DNA of 64,000 bases from CBDIDH01 sp965277595 (GTDB taxonomy: Bacteria > Planctomycetota > Planctomycetia > Isosphaerales > Isosphaeraceae), in assembly GCA_965277595.1 (NCBI GenBank), contig CBDIDH010000001.1, positions 806,001-870,000 of the forward strand, read 5' to 3'. Each line of letters begins with the position of its first letter. Positions within the stretch are counted from its first letter, which is position 1. Below are positions 24,143 through 32,269 of this stretch, piece by piece. The position numbers were made by a program, and so were the translations under genes. The notes under the pieces are model-generated. The model did no database searches. It had not been told where the DNA came from and was given only the letters and a program-made list of their open reading frames with translations.

Positions 24143-24963
24143 AGCTGGGTTTGATCAATTCCGCGTGGGCGCAGGCGGGCCGCGAGACGGCCTTTGGCAT
24201 CCGGCGGACGAAGGAGATCGGGTTTGACTCGATTGACATCTTCGCCGATCCGCTCGACGCGGGTATCCGCGAGCGAAAGCTCATCAAGGACGAGTGCGAC
24301 CGGGTCGGCCTGCCGATCGTGAGTGTTGCCTGCGTGGCGCTCGGTTTGGTGGATTTTAACCCGAGCGTCCGGCGGTTCCATGTCGAGAGGGTCCGGGCCT
24401 ATCTGGACATGACGTATGCTTTCGAGGCGAAAAACGTTCTCCTGGTTCTTGGCGAATACATCTGGCAGCGCGAGGTGATTCCGCCGGTCGAACAGTGGGA
24501 CGCGGGCGTCGCATGCGTTCGCGAACTGGGCGAATATGCCGCGGGCCTGGGCCTGGAAATCGCTCTGGAACTGGAGCCGTTTCACCTCTCCATACTTAAT
24601 GACGTGGATTCAATGGCCCGGTTTCTGAACGACGTCGGGCATCCGGCGATCAAGGCGAACCTGGATATCTCGCACCTGGTGCTTGCCCATCAATCGGCCT
24701 CCTTGGTGGAACAACTTCGCGGGCGCGTGGCGCATGTGCATATTTCGGACTGCGACGGCAAGGTTCATGGCGACCTGCCGCCGGGGCGAGGGGTCGTTGA
24801 TTTTCCGCCGTACCTGGAGGCGATCAAAAAACTCGGAGTGGATGACCTGACGATCTCGATCGAGCTGGAATATTCGCCGGAACCGGATCGGATCGTCGAC
24901 TGGGTCCGCGAGGCATATACGTCAACCGCCGCGTTGATGCGTCAGGCCGGATTGAGGGAATGA
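24139..24963 (+). CDS. Xylose isomerase-like TIM-barrel sugar epimerase/isomerase
   Basis: 274 residues from ATG 24139, overlapping the oxidoreductase stop. AP-endonuclease-2/IolE-type barrel: GLINSAWAQAG, LGLEIALELEPF (metal Glu), KANLDISHLVLAHQS (metal Asp and His), RVAHVHISDCDGKVHGDLPPG, and DDLTISIELEYSPEP (final metal Glu). It probably isomerises a sugar or cyclitol produced by the upstream oxidoreductase. Coupled to the ABC permease gene by a second ATGA overlap. Confidence 0.85.
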   Translation: MKLGLINSAWAQAGRETAFGIRRTKEIGFDSIDIFADPLDAGIRERKLIKDECDRVGLPIVSVACVALGLVDFNPSVRRFHVERVRAYLDMTYAFEAKNVLLVLGEYIWQREVIPPVEQWDAGVACVRELGEYAAGLGLEIALELEPFHLSILNDVDSMARFLNDVGHPAIKANLDISHLVLAHQSASLVEQLRGRVAHVHISDCDGKVHGDLPPGRGVVDFPPYLEAIKKLGVDDLTISIELEYSPEPDRIVDWVREAYTSTAALMRQAGLRE

Positions 24964-26624
24964 AGGGTCGGCCGAGGTGGTCGGGCGCGCTGATCGGCCT
25001 GGTTCTCGCGGCGGCTCTGTTCGGGGTGCTGGGCTGGCCCTTGCTGGCGACCCTTCTGGCGGCGCTGGGGGATGGTCCCGAGGGAGCGACCGGGGGGGCC
25101 TTGCTCGTTTCCGAGGCGTCGGGGGGCGTCCGGCGTCCGCTCGGCCTGGCGATCGAAAGTCTTCGACTGGTTGGGGCGACGGAGATCATGGCCCTGCCGG
25201 TCGGGCTGGCGCTGGCGCTGGTGTTGTTTCGGACGGATGCGTGGGGACGGCGAGGGCTGCTGGCCTTGCTGGGGGTCGCGGCGTTCGTGCCCTTGCCGCT
25301 GCACGCGACGGCCTGGCTGGGGGCCTTTGGCAACGCGGGGCGGGCGCAGGTGATCGGGGGATCGCCCTGGCTGGTCGGCTGGTCGGGAGCGGCCTTTGTG
25401 CATGCGGCGGCGGCCTTGCCCTGGGTCGTTTTTCTGGCGGGAGTGGGCTTCCTGACGGTCGAGCCGGAACTGGAAGAGGCGGCCTTGCTGGATCTCTCGG
25501 CCGGCTGGGTCTTGTGGCGCGTGACCTTGCGACGGGGGATCGGGGCGATCGCCGCGGCGGCGGTGGGCGTGGCCGTGCTCACCGCGGGCGACATGACCGT
25601 GACCGACCTGCTTCAGGTGCGGACGTATGCCGAGGAGGCGTATCTTCAGTACAACCTGGGCAACGGCCCCGGCGCCGCGGCGGCGGTGGCCTTGCCGCCG
25701 GTGGTCGTGCTGGGAGGTTTGATCGCCTGGGGCGTGCATGCCCTGCTTTCGGCCGATCCCGCGCGGCTGGCCTCGGCGGCGAGCCGGGCGCGGGTCTGGC
25801 GACTGGGACGCGGTCGCCTGCCGATGGGACTGCTGGCCTGGATCGTCGTGGGTAATGCGATTGCTCTGCCGGTTTACAGTTTGCTGTGGCGAGCGGGGCG
25901 GGTCGGCGGTCGAGCGGCGATCGGCCGGGCGCCGGGTTGGTCAATGGCGGGACTGGCCGGGACGCTCGGGTATGCCTGGGGCGAGGCGGCCGGGCCGCTG
26001 GGGCAGAGCCTGGCGGTGGCCCTGGCGGGGGCCTCGGTGGCGGTGGTTCTGGCCTGGCTTCTGGCCTGGTCCGCGCGGACGTCGCGGGTCTGGCGGGGGG
26101 TCGCGGCGGGAACCCTGGCGCTGGCCCTGGCCTTGCCGGGACCGGTCGCGGGGATGGCCCTGGTCTTCGCGTATCGAGATTGGCCGCTTGTTTATGATTC
26201 GGCGGTCATGCTGGTGCTGGCGGCGATCTTGCGGATTCTTCCGTATGCGTTGCTGATCGTCTGGCCGGCGACGCGGTCGATCGCGCCGGCCTTTCTTGAC
26301 GCGGCGGCGGTGGATGGCCTTGGGCCGATCGGTCGGGCGGTTCGGGTTGGACTTCCCTTGACGCGAGGGGCGTTGGTCGCGGCCTGGGGCGTCTCGTTCG
26401 CGCTGGCATTGGGGGAACTTCCGGCGACGAACCTGGTGGCGCCCCCGGGTCTGACCCCACTCTCGGTCGTGATCTGGGGCCTGCTGCACACGGGGGTTGA
26501 GAGTCACCTGGCGGGGGTTGTTCTGGTGATGCTCGGAGCGGTCTCGATGGCCGGAGTCTTCGCGGCTTTGACGCTGAAGGGGCTGTCTGTCCGGTCCGAC
26601 CGTGGCCGACGCGATTTGTCCTGA
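24960..26624 (+). CDS. Double-length ABC transporter permease (FbpB/ThiP-like)
   Basis: 554 residues from ATG 24960, overlapping the isomerase stop by 4 bases. Two binding-protein-dependent permease domains are fused: each has about six helices and an EAA-type loop (EEAALLDLSAGWVLWRVTLRR near residue 170 and DAAAVDGLGPIGRAVRVGLPL near 450). This arrangement is typical of iron(III), thiamine or phosphonate importers. Neither the ATPase nor the solute-binding protein gene is in the window, so partners must be elsewhere. The tight coupling to two sugar enzymes suggests an organic solute, but this is only inference. Confidence 0.85.
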   Translation: MKGRPRWSGALIGLVLAAALFGVLGWPLLATLLAALGDGPEGATGGALLVSEASGGVRRPLGLAIESLRLVGATEIMALPVGLALALVLFRTDAWGRRGLLALLGVAAFVPLPLHATAWLGAFGNAGRAQVIGGSPWLVGWSGAAFVHAAAALPWVVFLAGVGFLTVEPELEEAALLDLSAGWVLWRVTLRRGIGAIAAAAVGVAVLTAGDMTVTDLLQVRTYAEEAYLQYNLGNGPGAAAAVALPPVVVLGGLIAWGVHALLSADPARLASAASRARVWRLGRGRLPMGLLAWIVVGNAIALPVYSLLWRAGRVGGRAAIGRAPGWSMAGLAGTLGYAWGEAAGPLGQSLAVALAGASVAVVLAWLLAWSARTSRVWRGVAAGTLALALALPGPVAGMALVFAYRDWPLVYDSAVMLVLAAILRILPYALLIVWPATRSIAPAFLDAAAVDGLGPIGRAVRVGLPLTRGALVAAWGVSFALALGELPATNLVAPPGLTPLSVVIWGLLHTGVESHLAGVVLVMLGAVSMAGVFAALTLKGLSVRSDRGRRDLS

Positions 26625-26693
26625 AATCGGCTGAAGGCGAGCTAGATTATAGCGACGGATGGGATCAAGCGAGGACACTGGCGATTTTTAACC

Positions 26694-27791
26694 ATGTCGA
26701 TTTGCAACCGCTGTTCGGCCACGCCGCCCGCCCCGTCTGAGACCGGGACGCTCTGCCTGGCTCCCCCTTTGGCGCATACTCAGGCGACGATCCGTAACCG
26801 GCTCCGCGCGGCGTCAATTCCGTTCGATGACCCGGCCGAGAATGTCGTGACGATCCCACTTGAGCCGGGGCGCTTGAGGACGATTGTTGAGGTCTTCGCC
26901 GGGATGCTCAGTCAGGCGGAACTGGTGGACACCCGGTCGATCGTTCTTGAGGCCGGGGCCGTGCTCGGCCTGGCCGACCTGGGCCGGATGCAACCCTTGA
27001 CGACCCTGATGGCTCGGGTCAGTGACGCCTGGCTCCCCGAGGTCCTGGCCGAGGGGCGGCTCACGACCCACTTGCAGCCGATTGTCGTCACCGAGCGCCC
27101 GCGCGAAATTTTCGCCCACGAGTGTCTGGTGCGCGGGATCGAACGTGATGGGTCGCTGATCTCGCCCGGTCGGCTCTATCAGACGGCCCGAAGCGCCGAG
27201 CTGATGTTTCAACTCGATCGCGCGGCGAGGTTAACGGCGATCCGCACGGCGGTGAGCTTGAACCTTGAGACCATGCTCTTCATCAACTTCAACCCGACCT
27301 CGATTTACGACCCGGCCTTCTGCCTGCAAAGCACGATCGCGGCGATCCGCGAGTCCTCCATCCGGCCCGCTCAGATCGTCTTCGAGGTGGTCGAAAGCGA
27401 GGAGATCGCCGACCCGGGGCATCTCCGCCGGATCATTGATTTTTACCGCGAGGCCGGGTTCCGTGTCGCTCTCGACGACCTCGGCGCGGGGTTCGGATCA
27501 CTGAACCTGCTGGCCGATTTAAAGCCCGATTTCGTCAAGCTCGACATGCAGCTCATTCGAGGAGTCGACGCCGACCCGTATAAAGCGGCGATTGTCTCGA
27601 AGCTTCTGGAAATGGCTCAGTCGCTCAAAATCGCCTCGATTGCCGAGGGAATTGAGACCGAGGGCGAATGGGACTGGGTCCGCCGCCACGGCGCGGATTA
27701 CGTCCAGGGCTACCTCTTCGCCCGACCGGCGAACCCGCCGCATCCGCCTAAATTTTTTCCGTCGATTGCGAACTTGGCTGTTGCGGAGTAG
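26694..27791 (+). CDS. EAL-domain cyclic-di-GMP phosphodiesterase
   Basis: 365 residues from ATG 26694. The N-terminal 120 residues include SICNRC and a helical part of unknown role. The EAL domain (about 120-355) keeps the key residues: ECLVRG (signature, with C replacing A), FINFNP, VFEVVESEE, VALDDLGAGFGS, FVKLDMQLIRG, IAEGIETEGE and VQGYLFARP. It should hydrolyse c-di-GMP to pGpG. No GGDEF domain or membrane segment, so it is a soluble enzyme. A GCCCTTT-type heptad hairpin follows the gene. Confidence 0.92.
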   Translation: MSICNRCSATPPAPSETGTLCLAPPLAHTQATIRNRLRAASIPFDDPAENVVTIPLEPGRLRTIVEVFAGMLSQAELVDTRSIVLEAGAVLGLADLGRMQPLTTLMARVSDAWLPEVLAEGRLTTHLQPIVVTERPREIFAHECLVRGIERDGSLISPGRLYQTARSAELMFQLDRAARLTAIRTAVSLNLETMLFINFNPTSIYDPAFCLQSTIAAIRESSIRPAQIVFEVVESEEIADPGHLRRIIDFYREAGFRVALDDLGAGFGSLNLLADLKPDFVKLDMQLIRGVDADPYKAAIVSKLLEMAQSLKIASIAEGIETEGEWDWVRRHGADYVQGYLFARPANPPHPPKFFPSIANLAVAE

Positions 27792-27797
27792 GCGGAA

Positions 27798-27867
27798 GGG
27801 CAGAGGGCAAAAGGGCAGAAGACAAAATGGACAAGAACTGTCCTCTGTCCTTATGCCCTTTGTCCTT
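27798..27867. repeat. Heptad-type hairpin of the GCCCTTT family (second copy)
   Basis: GGGCAGAGGGCAAAAGGGCA on the left and TCCTCTGTCCTTATGCCCTT on the right flank a loop around GACAAGAACTG. The arms are partly complementary. It lies 6 bases after the EAL gene stop and resembles the repeat at 1847-1963. Confidence 0.65.
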
Positions 27868-27960
27868 GAAAAAAACCATAACGACGAACAGGACGGACCG
27901 GCATGAAGCCGGTTCGCCCGTCGTGTGAGTGCTTAATGAATCAACCTACCGACCAAGCAA

Positions 27961-28281
27961 TCAGATCGGGTAAAGGCGGCCGAGTTCAGCCCGCTTCTTG
28001 GCGCTGCCCTTCGATGCCTTGATGAGCGGGAAGGTCTTGAGGACGCCATCAACCTCAAGCGTCAACTTCCCGGATCGGATGACGGAGGTGGCGACCCGGA
28101 CGTATCGGGTCGTGCCGTTCGGCAACCAGACGTGGATGCGCTGAAGGTTCGGCTTGAACATCCGTCGGCTGACACCGGTGCACTTGGTGCCGACGCCGCC
28201 AAGATATTTGGCCTTGCCGCGCGTTGTTACGTGGTTACCGAATGTCGTCTTCTTGCCGCTAACTTCACACTGGCGACCCAT
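27961..28281 (-). CDS. rpmB: 50S ribosomal protein L28
   Basis: 106 residues from ATG 28281, with AAGGAG 8 bases upstream; an upstream in-frame ATG at 28305 lacks a site. Begins MGRQCEVSGKKTTFGNHV and contains KPNLQRIHVWLPNGTTRYVRV and VIRSGKLTL, the L28 pattern. The C-terminal extension (LKTFPLIKASKGSAKKRAEL) is longer than in E. coli (78 residues). Part of the large ribosomal subunit. Faces the EAL gene tail to tail. Confidence 0.93.
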   Translation of the reverse strand: MGRQCEVSGKKTTFGNHVTTRGKAKYLGGVGTKCTGVSRRMFKPNLQRIHVWLPNGTTRYVRVATSVIRSGKLTLEVDGVLKTFPLIKASKGSAKKRAELGRLYPI

Positions 28282-28402
28282 CGGACAGACTCCTTCGCAA
28301 GGCATGCATGCATTGATTCAAGCGGAGTGATCGGACCTGGCGTCGTCGGGCGGAACGGCCGACGCTTTGAAGCGTGTCAGGAGGTAGTTCGGGTCCGCTC
28401 GG

Positions 28403-28603
28403 TCAGACTTTTTCCTTGGCCAGGGGGTTGTGCGGCTTGCTGCGCTGGATGTTCCCGCATTCCTCGACGAGGTGGCAGACCTTGTGCGGGGGGACGGCCA
28501 GCTTGCATTGCGGGCAGATGTTCAGGGCGGGCGCGACCAGGAAGTCGTGGCTCCGTCGCTTGTTTTTCGCGGAAATGGATTTGCGTCTCTTGGGTACGGC
28601 CAC
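28403..28603 (-). CDS. rpmF: 50S ribosomal protein L32, zinc-ribbon form with unusual second knuckle
   Basis: 66 residues from GTG 28603, with GGAGA upstream. Starts (M)AVPKRRKSISAKNKRRS, typical L32. The first zinc knuckle CPQC (30-33) is normal, but the second reads CHLVEEC (43-49), a CX5C spacing instead of the usual CX2C, and is followed by a non-standard tail NIQRSKPHNPLAKEKV. The frame is open upstream, but only the GTG has a ribosome site and the right N-terminus. It is followed on the minus strand by rpmB 121 bases later. The fabH/plsX genes usually next to rpmF are absent. Confidence 0.9.
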   Translation of the reverse strand: MAVPKRRKSISAKNKRRSHDFLVAPALNICPQCKLAVPPHKVCHLVEECGNIQRSKPHNPLAKEKV

Positions 28604-29366
28604 GACGGACTCTCCGGAAGGTCGCCACTCGCGATGGACAGTGGTGGAAAAGAAGACCATTATCGGTTTCGCGCCGGGTTTTTCAAGCCCGACTTGAGGG
28701 ATCGTCGGGAGAAACGGAAAAATGCGAATACCGCTAACCGAAAATTCTGTTCCTTGGTCTTTGGTCCTCGGTGATCGAGTCGCGACCGACCCTGCCAATT
28801 CACCCTGACGGGAATCGAAGACGATGGAAGGGCCGTTGTGACCGTCGCGGCCGTTGCGGACAGGTCGGAACGGGGTTTCGAGCGTCGCGCGGTTCCTCGC
28901 GATTGCGCGGCGGAAGGGCGATTCGGGGTCGCAATTCCCCCTGCCGGTGGCTACGATCGGCCGCCCGGGCCTGCCGATAGTGAATCCAACGAGAGCCAGA
29001 GCCATCGTCTCCAAAGGCTGATCGACCTGCGCGACCCATGCGGCCAGAGATTCGTTTTTGCTGTTCATCTGTTCGGTTGATATTACCGGGAGCGTGAGAG
29101 TCGAGTGGGGAAAGGTCGAGGTCGCGGGGGAGAAAACGTGTGGATTCGGAAAAAAAACTGAGTGGGTTCCTGGCCGCCCTAAGTGATGAGCGGGTCAAGC
29201 GCCGGTGTTGCCATGAGGCCGTCGCGGAGCCTTGAGAGTGGATTCCGGGCGGAGATTTCCATTGGCGTGGTCCGTCCGGGTGGTTAAATATCGTTCCGTC
29301 CGTTCGAGAGAGGGTGTCGGCAGGCCGAGTGCCGCACAGCCCGGCGACCGAAGGAGCCTTTCCACG
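28604..29366. other. 763-base stretch without a confident gene
   Basis: It lies between divergent rpmF and the ADP-ribosylglycohydrolase gene. It contains a stem candidate (CCCGAC 28688-28693 with GTCGGG 28704-28709) in the rpmF leader and a degenerate heptad half-element at 28750-28771 (TTCCTTGGTCTTTGGTCCTC). A minus-strand frame is open from 29068, but no ribosome site, family or codon pattern convinces me that 28770-29068 is a gene. Confidence 0.5.
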
Positions 29367-30551
29367 ATGCCCCAGTTGAACCGCATCGACCGTGCCCGGG
29401 GTTGCCTGCTCGGCCTGGCCATCGGCGACGCCCTTGGCGCACCCCTTGAGGGCCTGAGTGCCCAGCAGGTCCGCGCCCATTACGGTCAGGTGGACGACTT
29501 CGTTGATGGGTCTCTGGCCTGGAAAAAGAAGCCGTATCGCTGGCGGATGCCCGGCCTGTACTCGGACGATACCCAGCAGGCTCTCGCGCTCTGCGACGTC
29601 CTGCTGGACCTGGAGCGGATCTGCCCCGCTCGCCTCGCCAAGATTTACCTCGGTCTGGCGAACCCCAAGGGGGCATACATTGGCGCTCATCGGGGGGTCG
29701 GCCGCAGCTTCCGGCAGGTCCTGATCGAGCTGGAGCGCGGCGTTTCCACCGATCAGACGGGGCAACTCTCGGCCGGCATCGGCGCCGCGATGCGGATTGC
29801 CCCGGTGGCGGTTTATCACGGGCCGGACGAGCTTGACGCGCTCTTTGAATCGGTCGCCGCGGCGAGCCTGATGACGCATCGCGACATCCGCAGCCTCGCC
29901 GGTGCCCTGGCCGTCGCGCACACGGTCCGTCGCCTGATGGATGGCGAGGGACGCGATCCCAGCCTGCTCTTTCGGGTCGCTGGAGACATTGCCCGCGACG
30001 AGGATCGGATCATCGACCAGTATGAGAACGTGACGTCGGTGGCGCGGCATCGCCGGAGTCTTTCCAGGGCGATCGCGCACGCGGAGTCGGTGCTCGACCT
30101 GCCGCGCGAGCGTGCTCTCTCGGCTTTGGTTGAAGAGGCGAACCGCCACGGCGCCGAGCCGTCGTGCAAGCGGCCGACGATGGGTTTTCCGCCGGCCTGC
30201 ATTCCCACCTGCCTCTATCTCTTGCTGACGACGGATAGCCTTGAAGAGGCCGTGGTGGATATCGTCAACCTCGGCGGCGATGCCGATAGCGCCGGGGCGA
30301 TTCTAGGAGCGATGGCGGGTGCGCATTATGGCGTCAACGCGGTCCCCCAACGCTGGCTTGCCCGGCTTCATAACGTCGATGGAATTGACCGCCGCGCCCA
30401 GGCGATTCACGCCCGGTCGGCCGAGGGTCTCGATATTCCCGACCTCGTCGAGACCGAGCACGCGCTGAGTGCCCTGGAAGGAACCTGCCGCGATCGCCTG
30501 GTCGCGCATTCTCAGAACGGCGGCGATCTCGGCGCGAATCGTCGGCTCTGA
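29367..30551 (+). CDS. ADP-ribosylglycohydrolase family protein
   Basis: 394 residues from ATG 29367 with AAGGAG 10 bases upstream. Family motifs: LGLAIGDALGAPLEG (17-30), YSDDTQQAL (65-73; the metal-binding DDT is conserved), and the C-terminal NLGGDADSAGAILGAMAGAHYG, which provides the second metal-binding acidic pair. DraG-type enzymes remove ADP-ribose from proteins or small molecules using two Mg ions. No DraT-like transferase is adjacent. The final 60 residues extend beyond the usual domain. Confidence 0.9.
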   Translation: MPQLNRIDRARGCLLGLAIGDALGAPLEGLSAQQVRAHYGQVDDFVDGSLAWKKKPYRWRMPGLYSDDTQQALALCDVLLDLERICPARLAKIYLGLANPKGAYIGAHRGVGRSFRQVLIELERGVSTDQTGQLSAGIGAAMRIAPVAVYHGPDELDALFESVAAASLMTHRDIRSLAGALAVAHTVRRLMDGEGRDPSLLFRVAGDIARDEDRIIDQYENVTSVARHRRSLSRAIAHAESVLDLPRERALSALVEEANRHGAEPSCKRPTMGFPPACIPTCLYLLLTTDSLEEAVVDIVNLGGDADSAGAILGAMAGAHYGVNAVPQRWLARLHNVDGIDRRAQAIHARSAEGLDIPDLVETEHALSALEGTCRDRLVAHSQNGGDLGANRRL

Positions 30552-30838
30552 TGGTTTGGGTTCGTTTCGTGGTTTTCTCGAATCATTCGCCACGCCGATC
30601 GACGCAAACCGGATCAAAACGAGAATCGTCGTGCTCGGTATAATCCGCGCGATCGGCGCTCGCCCTTCCCCGCGGTCGATTCGTGAGATACACTGGGTGT
30701 TGGAGCCGAACCTGGGGTGATTCGGCCGAGAGGCGAGGTTTCTCGACCGATTGCGTGGACGATCTCGGGCCAGGGGCGAGCCTCGGCAAAAAGGCTGGGG
30801 GATTGGCCCGGTGCCCAAAAGGGGGAGACGGCGTGACG

Positions 30839-31363
30839 ATGAGCCGGATCATCCGCGACCGGATCAAGCGGCAGCTCGACGAGGCCGAGGGCTACTTGAT
30901 GCTCAACCTGCCGCTCCGCGCTCTTGAAATCCTTGAGCGGCGGTCGGACTGGGCGACAATGCAGTTTGAGGCAAGCTTTCTGGCCGGTGAAGCCTTGCGG
31001 TCACTTGATCGCTATCGCGAGGCGCTCAAGCCGCTGGAAGTCGCGGCGAAGCTCAGACCCTCGGATGTCGCCGTGGCGATCGCTCTTGGCTGGTGCTACA
31101 AGCGAACGCACCGGCTCGCCCAGGCGATTGACGCCCTGGAACGCGCGGTTCGGCACAACTCGGACGAGGCCCTGCTTCACTACAACCTGGCCTGCTACTG
31201 GAGCCTCGCCTCGAATGTCTCGAAGGCGCTTGATGCGCTCGCCGTGGCGCTTGATCTGGACCCGGACCTTCGCGTCCTGATCGGTGATGAGTCGGATTTT
31301 GACCAGCTTCGGGGCAATCCCGACTTCGAGCGCCTGACCGTCGGTCCCTCGCCGCTCGCCTGA
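30839..31363 (+). CDS. TPR-repeat protein
   Basis: 174 residues. ATG 30839 is 11 bases after GGAG; GTG 30833 (176 residues) is 5 bases after it and equally possible. The start is MSRIIRDRIKRQLDEAEGYL. Three or more tetratricopeptide repeats follow (ASFLAGEALRSLDRYREALKPLEVA, AIALGWCYKRTHRLAQAIDALERA, LLHYNLACYWSLASNVSKALDALA), and the end has the pattern DESDFDQLRGNPDFERL common in such proteins. Cytoplasmic interaction module; partner unknown. Convergent with the next gene. Confidence 0.8.
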   Translation: MSRIIRDRIKRQLDEAEGYLMLNLPLRALEILERRSDWATMQFEASFLAGEALRSLDRYREALKPLEVAAKLRPSDVAVAIALGWCYKRTHRLAQAIDALERAVRHNSDEALLHYNLACYWSLASNVSKALDALAVALDLDPDLRVLIGDESDFDQLRGNPDFERLTVGPSPLA

Positions 31364-31381
31364 ACGATCCACGCGGGCTCG

Positions 31382-32041
31382 TTATTTGGGGGCGGGCGCC
31401 GCGGGAAGGGCCGTGGCGATCTGAGGAACGAAGCGCTTGCCGAGCATGGCGCGCCAGTGCCCCTTTTGATCGGCCGTGAGAATCTTGAGCGTCTGCAAGG
31501 CGAGGGCGTGCTCGGCCGCATCGCGCGACGAGCCGCGGACCCGGGCGGCGTCGCGCGCGGCGATCGCCTGCTTCAGGGCGACTCGCTGTTCGGCCGAGAG
31601 GCTGAGGGCATCCGAGACCATCGGCCGGCTCAACAGCGCGGATGGCCCTTCCCATTGCAGGTCGACCTGGACGAGGCGATTGAGTTGCTCGGGCGAGAGA
31701 TGGCCTTCAAACCAGAGGCGCTGGGCGTCGTCAACCTGCTTGCGCGCGGCGACGGCGGAGGGGCCTGTCTGGCCTTTCAACGCGGCGGCGCGGACGTACA
31801 GGTTCGCGATCTCGACCTGAGCGTCTTCGGTCTGCTTCGGGGTCAGGCCGAGGTCGGCGCGGACGTCGGGGCGGCTCAAAAGAAGGATCGGAGGCGTTCG
31901 AATGCCGAATCGCTCGTCGGTCAAGGCCGAGATTCGCTGAGCAACCGGTTCCGCCGCGAGAGCCGGGCCGGCGCTGGCCGCGATCGAAGGGCCGAGAACG
32001 ATCAAAAACCAGGCAAGGCCCCTGCAAAGACTCTCTCGCAT
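31382..32041 (-). CDS. Secreted LTxxQ (Spy/CpxP-like) protein
   Basis: 219 residues from ATG 32041. A signal peptide ends near AGPALAAEP. The mature part is helical with LTPKQTEDAQVEIAN, SPEQLNRLVQVDLQWEGPSALLSRPMV, LSAEQRVALKQAI and LTADQKGHWRAMLGKRF, the LTxxQ-type motifs of periplasmic Spy-like chaperones. It shares this plan, including the LQWEGPSALL/LQRQGPLAVL block and the final QKxxxxAMxGK block, with the next gene upstream, so the two look like paralogues. Probably a periplasmic protein-binding or stress protein. Confidence 0.65.
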   Translation of the reverse strand: MRESLCRGLAWFLIVLGPSIAASAGPALAAEPVAQRISALTDERFGIRTPPILLLSRPDVRADLGLTPKQTEDAQVEIANLYVRAAALKGQTGPSAVAARKQVDDAQRLWFEGHLSPEQLNRLVQVDLQWEGPSALLSRPMVSDALSLSAEQRVALKQAIAARDAARVRGSSRDAAEHALALQTLKILTADQKGHWRAMLGKRFVPQIATALPAAPAPK

Positions 32042-32269
32042 GAGTCCGGTCCTTTCATCCTTGAGGAACCGGGCGGTCGGGCCGTCGATCGATGGATCGA
32101 TCGAACGATCGGGGCGCCGATGCCGTATCGCGGTGGAACGTCGAGAGGTCGAGCCGCGATAGCCCGACCTCTCTATTGACGCGCCGCGACTCTACGCGAA
32201 ACCGGCCCGTCCGAGAAGGTCATCCTGACTGACCGTTGATCGGACGGGTTCGAGTCGGTTCGATTCGAC

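Noticed and set aside
28770..29068. Small gene upstream of rpmF (minus strand)
   Set aside because: Open frame only. It has no ribosome site, no stop before rpmF and no recognisable sequence.
28800..30149. 449-residue minus-strand ORF
   Set aside because: Mostly antisense to the ADP-ribosylglycohydrolase gene, which has clear motifs and a ribosome site.
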